Shown here piece after piece: positions 1 through 4,834 of a DNA stretch of 6,833 nt; positions within the stretch are counted from its first letter, which is position 1, and each line of letters opens with the position of its first letter. The stretch covers positions 1-6,833 of the forward strand of contig CAYPCH010000148.1 in NCBI GenBank assembly GCA_964409165.1, read 5' to 3'. Position numbers and translations under genes: made by a program. Source of the stretch: CAYPCH01 sp964409165. GTDB lineage: Bacteria; Bacillota; Clostridia; Acetivibrionales; Acetivibrionaceae. The notes beneath the pieces were generated by a model. The model saw nothing but the letters and a program-made list of their open reading frames with translations. It did not search any database and was not told the DNA's origin.

Positions 1-63
1 TTTGCTAGTTATGGATTTTTATTGAGTATTTAAATAAAATGCTATAAAATATAATTGAATAAG
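1..63 (+). promoter_or_regulatory. Possible promoter for the cysteine-cluster gene
   Basis: A perfect TATAAT lies at 50-55 and a TAAAAT at 45-50. A TTGAGT at 22-27 stands 17 bases before TAAAAT and 22 bases before TATAAT. Either -10 box would start transcription at about 57-62, almost on the ATG at 64. The stretch contains no GGAGG-like ribosome binding site. The motifs are seen directly; promoter activity is inferred, and AT-rich spacers often hold such boxes by chance. The true promoter could also lie left of the window. Confidence 0.35.
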
Positions 64-408
64 ATGGGGTTTTACATTTCACAAGAAAGGATTGAGAACT
101 TGAAAGAATGTAGGGCTGGATGTGCTGCTTGTTGTATCTTTATATCCATATCGTCTCCAATACCCGGCATGCCTGACGGAAAATCTGCCGGTGAAAGGTG
201 CATTCAGCTGACAACTGATAACAGGTGCAGATTATTTGGTAAGTCGGAAAGACCTCCTGTATGTATCAGTTTAAAGCCTTCTAAAGAAATGTGCGGATTG
301 AATTACGAATATGCGAAGGAATATCTCTCCAATTTGGAGGAAATTACAAAGCCTGAGAGGGTTTCTGATACAGGTTATCAAGTGACCAGTAACAGAATTC
401 GTTTCTAG
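64..408 (+). CDS. YkgJ-type cysteine-cluster (putative metal-binding) protein
   Basis: A small soluble protein of 114 residues from the ATG. It belongs by pattern to the YkgJ / UPF0153 family, often described as zinc- or iron-chelating; its biochemical role is unknown. It has eight cysteines: 16, 20, 23, 24, 46, 55, 67 and 77. The N-terminal cluster reads CxxxCxxCC. It is followed by the family signature SISSPIPGMPDGKSAG (28-43), then C-x(8)-C, an RPPVC segment (63-67) and an MCG (76-78). No signal peptide or membrane segment is visible. An in-frame TAA at 52-54 limits the start to TTG 55 or ATG 64 (or further in). I chose ATG 64, although neither has a ribosome binding site. The gene appears complete and stands 161 bases before the prenyl synthase. 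No link between the two is evident. Family assignment is fairly sure; function is not. Confidence 0.85.
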   Translation: MGFYISQERIENLKECRAGCAACCIFISISSPIPGMPDGKSAGERCIQLTTDNRCRLFGKSERPPVCISLKPSKEMCGLNYEYAKEYLSNLEEITKPERVSDTGYQVTSNRIRF

Positions 409-430
409 AAGCGGAGCACAAACAGGAGAA

Positions 431-480
431 GTGCATTTTAACATTATGAAAGACTAGAAATTGGTAATATTAAAAAGCAC
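431..480. repeat. Imperfect inverted repeat in the spacer
   Basis: Arms 431-447 and 464-480 can pair over 17 positions: 14 Watson-Crick pairs, one G-T pair (447/464) and two mismatches (435/476 and 442/469), around a 16-base loop. The outer arms read GTGCATTTTAA and TTAAAAAGCAC. It lies 22 bases after the stop of the cysteine-cluster gene. No run of T follows on either strand, so it is not a classical intrinsic terminator. It could be a weak terminator, a 3'-end stabilising hairpin, or an operator for the next gene. Confidence 0.5.
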
Positions 481-487
481 TGGTTAA

Positions 488-515
488 TTGATTTTCCCAA
501 CATACATAGCATGAT
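488..515 (+). promoter_or_regulatory. Weak promoter candidate for the prenyl synthase
   Basis: TTGATT (488-493) and CATGAT (510-515) are 16 bases apart and each matches the vegetative consensus at 4 of 6 positions. This would give a leader of roughly 45-50 bases. Low confidence: other combinations in this AT-rich spacer score similarly, and read-through from the upstream gene is possible. Confidence 0.2.
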
Positions 516-557
516 TTTGTACATACTAATATTTATTGGCATATAGCAAAATTATGT

Positions 558-562
558 GGAGG
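558..562 (+). promoter_or_regulatory. Ribosome binding site that fixes the prenyl synthase start
   Basis: GGAGG ends one base before an ATG at 564 but seven bases before a second in-frame ATG at 570. Only the second has normal Shine-Dalgarno spacing, so the start is placed at 570. Confidence 0.8.
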
Positions 563-569
563 TATGAAC

Positions 570-1571
570 ATGGAGTCTTTATATAAAAGTAAGGGAAACG
601 GACTTATAAAAAGCATATTCAACCCGAAGGATATACCGGAACTGGAAATCATTGAACTTGAATTGCTTGCTATACTATCTGACAGCAAAGGTTTGGTAAG
701 GGATATGTGTAGCCGTCTTCTAAACGCTGGAGGCAAGAGAATACGGCCTTTGATGGTTTTATACAGTGGAATGATTTTCTCGCCGATTTCCAAAAACCTT
801 ATAAAAGCGGCACTTTCTTCTGAATTAATACATATGGCATCATTGGTGCATGATGATATTATAGACAATTCCCCTTTAAGGCGTGGTAAACCCTCGGTGA
901 ATAGCTCATGGGGGAATCATTTTGCTGTTCTATGTGGAGATTATCTGTTTGCAAAAGCTTTCGGACTATTATCATATGGCAGGTTGACAAGAAGTATGGA
1001 TTTTATGGTTCATGCTATTGAAAACATGTGCCAGGGTGAAATCATGCAGGCAGCAAACAGGTTCAATACAAATACTGACGTGGAAATGTATTACAATCTG
1101 ATTGGTAAAAAAACAGCTGTATTCTTGGAATGTTGCTGCAAATCAGGAGCAGCTGTTTCCGGGGCAGGTAAACTGCATATTGACGCAGTTGGCGGCTATG
1201 GTCTTCATTTGGGATATGCGTTTCAAATTATAGATGATCTTTTAGATGTTTGTGGGAACGAAGAAATAACAGGCAAACCCAAGTTTGAAGATTTATCCCA
1301 GGGCAATATAACATTGCCGATCATTATGCTTGTGCAAAGCTGCAATTGCAGTAAAGTTGTTGAGGAAGCTGTCAACAGTAAATTCCATTCTAAAGATATA
1401 TGCATAGAGATATCAAATTTGCTTAAGGATGCAGGAATCATTGAAAAATGCTTTGACATTGCGTACGGGCATATTGAAAAGGCAAAAGAATGTCTGGAAA
1501 TACTCCCTCAATCGGAGTACTGCATACGCCTTTATAACCTTGCCGAAATTTTAAAGGCAAGAGTAAACTGA
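570..1571 (+). CDS. Long-chain trans-prenyl diphosphate synthase (HepT-like)
   Basis: Soluble enzyme of 333 residues, normal for the family. It condenses isopentenyl diphosphate onto an allylic diphosphate to give an all-trans polyprenyl diphosphate. Visible motifs in order: GGKRIRP (54-60), the first aspartate-rich motif DDIID (95-99) in the context HMASLVHDD, LRRGKPSV after it, GKKTA (179-183), and the second aspartate-rich motif DDLLD (222-226) preceded by FQII. Residues four and five before the first motif are Ser and Ala. In this family, large aromatics there stop elongation early, so small residues argue for a long product (about C30-C40) rather than FPP or GGPP. The sequence most resembles Bacillus HepT, the catalytic half of heptaprenyl diphosphate synthase. 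No HepS-like partner is in the window. The segment after the second motif is unusual: GKPKFEDL (235-242) where HepT has GKPVGGDL. The gene ends 12 bases from the stop of the convergent YtpB-like gene, a possible user of its product. Exact chain length cannot be read from sequence. Confidence 0.93.
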   Translation: MESLYKSKGNGLIKSIFNPKDIPELEIIELELLAILSDSKGLVRDMCSRLLNAGGKRIRPLMVLYSGMIFSPISKNLIKAALSSELIHMASLVHDDIIDNSPLRRGKPSVNSSWGNHFAVLCGDYLFAKAFGLLSYGRLTRSMDFMVHAIENMCQGEIMQAANRFNTNTDVEMYYNLIGKKTAVFLECCCKSGAAVSGAGKLHIDAVGGYGLHLGYAFQIIDDLLDVCGNEEITGKPKFEDLSQGNITLPIIMLVQSCNCSKVVEEAVNSKFHSKDICIEISNLLKDAGIIEKCFDIAYGHIEKAKECLEILPQSEYCIRLYNLAEILKARVN

Positions 1572-1581
1572 GATTTTTATT

Positions 1582-1612
1582 GACTACAGAATTCCTGTGT
1601 GACGGAGTAGTC
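1582..1612. other. Small stem-loop at the convergent gene ends
   Basis: GACTAC (1582-1587) and GTAGTC (1607-1612) are perfect inverted copies enclosing a smaller ACAG/CTGT hairpin (1586-1589 and 1595-1598). The structure covers the last codons of the YtpB-like gene and begins 10 bases after the prenyl synthase stop. Neither strand has a T-run after it, so it is not a standard terminator. It is the only structure I see where the two converging transcripts must end. Confidence 0.3.
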
Positions 1613-2660
1613 GGCAGAGTCCATGATACAATTTGGTGTCGGTTCCGCAGTTTTTTATGATGCGTATGCTTGTTTTTTTGTTGTGCTCATGTAGCGCTTT
1701 TGAATCGGACAAATACATTGCAAGAATTCCTTTGACTATTGTTTTGTGAAACAAAGGGTAACGTAGTTTTTCACACATCTGGAGCGATTTTTGGACAAAG
1801 AACAGAATTCTTTCTTCACATTCATTTATGTTTCTATAATAATATGTGAAATTTAAATCACCTGTATCCATATCTTCGACAGAATCAATGTAATAATCCA
1901 TGAGAATATGGAGCCCGCAAATCCAAGGGAAATAAGCCTTGTCAATAAGCTCTGCTTCTTCTTTTGTCAACTTTTCGTCATAAGCTGCCACATACATGGC
2001 AAAAATGCCGAGGGTCGAACCTGCAGAAGCAGAAAATTCCCATATGGATATATCGCTATAGTTAATTATATATTTATTGGCCCATTCCTTCAGGAAATTT
2101 TCGCGGACATTATCATCAAGATGCTTGTAGGTTTGAAGTGAGGAATAAAGCATGATATATCTCTTGATGTAATGAATTGCGAGGCTGTATGAAGGCGGAA
2201 TCAATGCTGATTTTCTGCATTCGTTGACCAAATGTGAAAGATAATCGTTATCCTTCTTGTGAGGATAAAATTTGTAATAGTCGTGAAGAGCGCGTGAAGG
2301 CTCTGTTGCGTCAAGCATGGAAATATGAAGCTGCCTGAAAGCCTGTTTATCCTTTACCTCTGTTCTGTCACAGAGGTTATCCAGGTAATCGCTGATTGTT
2401 TGAAGCGATACAACAAACTTTACGGCAGAGTCGAAGTCGATGTCGGGATACAACGCATATGCACACCCTCCAAGGCAATGAAAGCTTTTAGCCTCTATAC
2501 TTGCAAGGATCTGTTTCCTGAGTTCTCTGTCTGAAACTTTTCCAGAAAGGTTTTTAAGGCTTTTAAGGTGTTTTTTGACTTCAGGAAAGACTTTTGCAAC
2601 ATATTTTAATATAAGCCACAGACCGCTATTACATTTTAACTCTATAACATTTTCCTCCAT
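1584..2660 (-). CDS. ytpB: YtpB-like class IB large-terpene synthase (DUF2600)
   Basis: Predicted terpene synthase of 358 residues, matching the size of Bacillus YtpB. That enzyme makes tetraprenyl-beta-curcumene from C35 heptaprenyl diphosphate; relatives use C25 substrates. The fold is all-alpha and there is no signal peptide. Key sites: the aspartate-rich motif DYLDNLCDR (91-99), a conserved WEFSASAGSTLGIF stretch (207-220), and a second acidic motif from 255 to 271 reading DYYID, then ED, then GDLNF. The acidic motifs are expected to bind Mg2+ and the substrate diphosphate. The start is the only sensible ATG, but nothing resembling a ribosome binding site precedes it; a GGAGG instead falls inside codons 1-3. 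It follows adenine deaminase on the same strand after 124 bases and has its own promoter candidate. The convergent HepT-like synthase next door is the natural source of its substrate, which is inference. Whether the product is C25, C30 or C35, cyclic or linear, cannot be told. Confidence 0.88.
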   Translation of the reverse strand: MEENVIELKCNSGLWLILKYVAKVFPEVKKHLKSLKNLSGKVSDRELRKQILASIEAKSFHCLGGCAYALYPDIDFDSAVKFVVSLQTISDYLDNLCDRTEVKDKQAFRQLHISMLDATEPSRALHDYYKFYPHKKDNDYLSHLVNECRKSALIPPSYSLAIHYIKRYIMLYSSLQTYKHLDDNVRENFLKEWANKYIINYSDISIWEFSASAGSTLGIFAMYVAAYDEKLTKEEAELIDKAYFPWICGLHILMDYYIDSVEDMDTGDLNFTYYYRNINECEERILFFVQKSLQMCEKLRYPLFHKTIVKGILAMYLSDSKALHEHNKKTSIRIIKNCGTDTKLYHGLCRLLRHTGIL

Positions 2661-2700
2661 TTTAACATGCTTATAAAGTATTATTTGTAGATGATATATA

Positions 2701-2730
2701 TTTATACGGACTAAAATACATTATAATCAA
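2701..2730 (-). promoter_or_regulatory. Promoter candidate for the YtpB-like gene
   Basis: Read on the minus strand, TTGATT (2730-2725) and TATAAA (2706-2701) are 18 bases apart and match the vegetative consensus at 4 and 5 of 6 positions. Transcription would start near 2694, giving a leader of about 34 bases. A TATAAT at 2725-2720 is an alternative -10 but lacks a well-placed -35 box. Confidence 0.4.
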
Positions 2731-2757
2731 CCACATACGGCACAATGCTTTTCGGGG

Positions 2758-2795
2758 AACAAATAAACAGCGGGAAATGATTTTTTATTTCTCGC
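2758..2795 (-). terminator. Possible terminator overlapping the adenine deaminase stop
   Basis: On the minus strand GCGAGAAAT (2795-2787) pairs with ATTTCCCGC (2778-2770) through nine pairs, one of them G-T, around an 8-base A-rich loop. The stem includes the last codons and the first base of the TAA stop. It is followed by TGTTTATTTGTT, a T-rich but interrupted tail. This would make termination partial, so some read-through into the YtpB-like gene is plausible. Confidence 0.45.
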
Positions 2796-4506
2796 ATAAC
2801 TTTATAAACTTGAACTCGGTAACATCGAAAAGCCCCTGATCGGTAACCCTGATTTCCGGTATTACAGGAAGTGCTAGAAAGGATAGAGTTGTAAAGGGGT
2901 CTATTTCAGGATTAACACCAAGTTTATGCGCAGTTTCAATCATCTGTGCAAGTTTGGATTCCACATAAGCGGCGGAACGGTTACTCATTAGGCCGGCAAT
3001 GGGAAGCTCAAGGATGCCTAATACCTTGCCGTCTCCAACAACTGTAAATCCGCCGTTTGCTCTTTTGATTTCATTTATTGCCAAAAGCATATCGTTGTCG
3101 TTATCACCTATCACAATCAGATTGTGTGAGTCATGGGCTACTGTGCTTGCAATAGCGCCGTTTTCTATATTAAAACCTTTTACTATTCCCAGCCCGATTT
3201 TGCCTAAAGACTTATGACGCTCTATAACAGCAAGCTTTGAATGGGTTTTATCTGCGACAAAAAAGCCGTCTTTTACTCCTGTTCTGGAGTTTTCCTTTTT
3301 TGTAATAAGCTCATTTGGGAGTATGCGTATAACTACGGCATTGTCATCACTCATGGGTATAGCCAGATCGTTGCCTGTTATGTAAGGAATTCTGACGGTA
3401 TTGGTAACGTTTTTGTCTTCATCCGGTGTAGAAATACCGATGATTGAGCCTGAATCCACAACAACCTGACCACGATATAACACTTTTTCTATATCGAAAT
3501 TTCTTAAATCATTGAGCATGAGTAAATCTGCAGAATAGCCTGGAGCAACAGCACCAAGTCTTTTGAGTTTGTAGCACCTTGAGGCGTTTATTGTAGACAT
3601 ACAAATTGCTTCAATGGGATCTAAACCGCATGAAATTGCCTTTTTAATGTTATAGCTTATATGCCCTTCACTCCGGATATCCTCAAGATGTTTGTCGTCT
3701 GTGCAGAAAAGACATTTGTCAAGGTTAATGCCTTTATTCAGCAGACCCTTCACAATGTTTTCCAGGTTCTTAGCAGCGGAACCCTCCCTTATTTGAACAT
3801 ACATCCCCAGCCTCAGGCGTTCTAAAGCTTCATCGGGTGTCGAGCATTCATGGTCGGTAAGAACACCTATGGCTTTGTAGGCATTTAATTCATTCCCTGT
3901 AAGAGAGGGAGAGTGTCCATCAATGATTGCGTGGTCAAAAAGGTCAACCTTCTTAAGCATGTTTATGTCTCCATTCAGTAGCGAAACAAAATCCATAACT
4001 TCACCGAGCCCCAATATCCTGTTAAATCCTTTTAAAGGCTCCATAGCTTCTGCATTGATGTATGCCCCATTATCCTCGAAAGGTGTTGCAGGAACACAGG
4101 AAGGAATCATTATATATACGTTCATTGGAAGATGTTTTGTCTGATTCAGCATGTAATGAATTCCGTTGATGCCGCAAACATTGGCTATTTCATGCGGGTC
4201 AGCAATGATTGTGGTAGTCCCAAAGGGAAGAATTGACCTTGCAAATTCTGAAGGAGTTACCATAGAGGACTCAATGTGCACATGACTGTCTATAAGTCCA
4301 GGACAAATGTACTTGCCCTTTGCATCAATTTCTTTTTTACCAGTATATTTACCTATTCCTACGATAAGATCTTTATAAATGGCAATGTCTCCGAGGACTA
4401 TTTCCTTTGTAAAAACATTAACTATATTGGCGTTTTTTATTACAAGGGTTGCTTTTTCTTTTCCCAAAGCAACATTCATTCGATTCTGTTTTAATTTTAC
4501 ACTCAT
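2785..4506 (-). CDS. ade: Adenine deaminase
   Basis: Cytoplasmic purine-salvage enzyme converting adenine to hypoxanthine and ammonia. At 573 residues it has the full length of Bacillus AdeC. It is an amidohydrolase-superfamily protein: an N-terminal beta-sandwich part (about 20-70), the metal-binding DSHVHIESS (73-81, His75 and His77) opening the barrel, PHE (104-106), GLGEVMDF (166-173, Glu169), DGHSP (196-200, His198), TDHE (217-220, His219) and CTDDK (268-272, Asp270/Asp271). The adenine-deaminase-specific C-terminal domain follows (about 380-573), including AHDSHN (457-462). All expected metal ligands appear intact. The ATG start has a strong GGGAGGG four bases upstream. No purine riboswitch is apparent in the roughly 70-base leader. 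It is divergent from the beta-glucosidase gene and upstream of the YtpB-like gene on the same strand; no metabolic link to either is evident. Confidence 0.96.
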   Translation of the reverse strand: MSVKLKQNRMNVALGKEKATLVIKNANIVNVFTKEIVLGDIAIYKDLIVGIGKYTGKKEIDAKGKYICPGLIDSHVHIESSMVTPSEFARSILPFGTTTIIADPHEIANVCGINGIHYMLNQTKHLPMNVYIMIPSCVPATPFEDNGAYINAEAMEPLKGFNRILGLGEVMDFVSLLNGDINMLKKVDLFDHAIIDGHSPSLTGNELNAYKAIGVLTDHECSTPDEALERLRLGMYVQIREGSAAKNLENIVKGLLNKGINLDKCLFCTDDKHLEDIRSEGHISYNIKKAISCGLDPIEAICMSTINASRCYKLKRLGAVAPGYSADLLMLNDLRNFDIEKVLYRGQVVVDSGSIIGISTPDEDKNVTNTVRIPYITGNDLAIPMSDDNAVVIRILPNELITKKENSRTGVKDGFFVADKTHSKLAVIERHKSLGKIGLGIVKGFNIENGAIASTVAHDSHNLIVIGDNDNDMLLAINEIKRANGGFTVVGDGKVLGILELPIAGLMSNRSAAYVESKLAQMIETAHKLGVNPEIDPFTTLSFLALPVIPEIRVTDQGLFDVTEFKFIKLCEK

Positions 4507-4510
4507 GTTA

Positions 4511-4517
4511 CCCTCCC
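4511..4517 (-). promoter_or_regulatory. Ribosome binding site of adenine deaminase
   Basis: GGGAGGG on the minus strand ends four bases before the ATG at 4506-4504, supporting that start over the internal Met10. Confidence 0.8.
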
Positions 4518-4584
4518 ATTATTTATGTGAATTTTTTGTTGTATTGTTACGATAAATATAGTGCTTATATTTTTAGTTTTTTTT

Positions 4585-4612
4585 ATTATACCACTTTTCC
4601 AGATAAAGCTAA
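4585..4612 (-). promoter_or_regulatory. Extended -10 promoter candidate for ade
   Basis: On the minus strand TGGTATAAT (4593-4585) is a perfect -10 hexamer with a TGN extension. A poor -35 (TTAGCT, 4612-4607) lies 16 bases upstream, consistent with an extended -10 promoter. Transcription would begin near 4578, leaving a leader of about 70 bases. Confidence 0.5.
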
Positions 4613-4633
4613 CTATAAAGGTATTTTCATTTA

Positions 4634-4661
4634 TTTATAGATTTGCATTCTATATTATAGT
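4634..4661 (+). promoter_or_regulatory. Weak promoter candidate for the GH3 gene
   Basis: TTTATA (4634-4639) and TATAGT (4656-4661), 16 bases apart, match consensus at 4 and 5 positions. Transcription from here would give a leader of about 165 bases carrying all three inverted repeats. Competing candidates nearer the gene, such as TTAAGC/TATATT (4742-4771), are equally weak, so the real start is unresolved. Confidence 0.25.
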
Positions 4662-4690
4662 AAAATATATACAATTGTATTAAGGGATGC

Positions 4691-4714
4691 GTGAAATATT
4701 ACTTTCACTTTTTT
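4691..4714 (+). terminator. Attenuator-like hairpin in the GH3 leader
   Basis: GTGAAA (4691-4696) and TTTCAC (4703-4708) form a perfect six-pair stem with a six-base loop, directly followed by six T. The form is that of an intrinsic terminator, but the stem has only two G-C pairs, so it would be weak. No plus-strand gene lies just upstream that it could terminate, so if functional it would act on the glucosidase leader transcript. It might instead be a protein-binding palindrome. Confidence 0.35.
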
Positions 4715-4820
4715 GTGTCGCTATTTGGCTTCAAATAAGTGTTAAGCGAAAATAGTAATGGAAGTTATATTTTCACCTTCCTAAATAATTTGTTTACTTG
4801 ATAAGAAAAAAATATATAGA

Positions 4821-4826
4821 GAGGAG
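4821..4826 (+). promoter_or_regulatory. Ribosome binding site supporting a TTG start
   Basis: GAGGAG lies eight bases before the TTG at 4835 and only three before an out-of-frame ATG at 4830. That ATG reads just ATG ATT TGA, so the TTG is the start that gives a full lipoprotein signal. Confidence 0.75.
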
Positions 4827-4834
4827 AAAATGAT

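Larger units (their letters stand above)
4507..4834. other. Divergent intergenic region between ade and the GH3 gene
   Basis: This 328-base AT-rich spacer holds no open reading frame that looks real. It contains the leader and promoter candidates for both flanking genes and three short inverted repeats on the glucosidase side. These are 4691-4708 (followed by six T), 4722-4737 (TATTTG/CAAATA, 4-base loop) and 4760-4781 (GGAAG/CTTCC, 12-base loop). I found no match to a purine riboswitch, a LicT/BglG-type antiterminator site or a catabolite-responsive element. Confidence 0.7.

Noticed and set aside
416..434. GCAC/GTGC hairpin just after the cysteine-cluster gene as a terminator.
   Set aside because: Only four pairs with an 11-base loop; the competing 431-480 repeat is much stronger.
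14..1583. The 12-base word GATTTTTATTGA occurs at 14-25 and again at 1572-1583, just after the prenyl synthase stop.
   Set aside because: AT-rich 12-mers are expected to recur a few times by chance in a window of this size; no longer similarity surrounds the copies.
1908..2534. Plus-strand reading frames inside the YtpB-like gene.
   Set aside because: They are antisense shadows of a well-supported coding sequence, with no family resemblance or ribosome binding sites.
4507..4580. Purine riboswitch in the adenine deaminase leader.
   Set aside because: The leader is only about 70 bases, AT-rich, and lacks the conserved junction and loop sequences.
4276..4640. Plus-strand reading frames over the start of ade and the adjoining spacer.
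   Set aside because: Hydrophobic, Phe/Tyr-rich translations typical of AT-rich antisense DNA; no ribosome binding site or recognisable domain.
4691..4755. LicT/BglG antiterminator site or catabolite-responsive element upstream of the beta-glucosidase.
   Set aside because: No recognisable RAT sequence; the CG-containing words do not fit the cre consensus in register.
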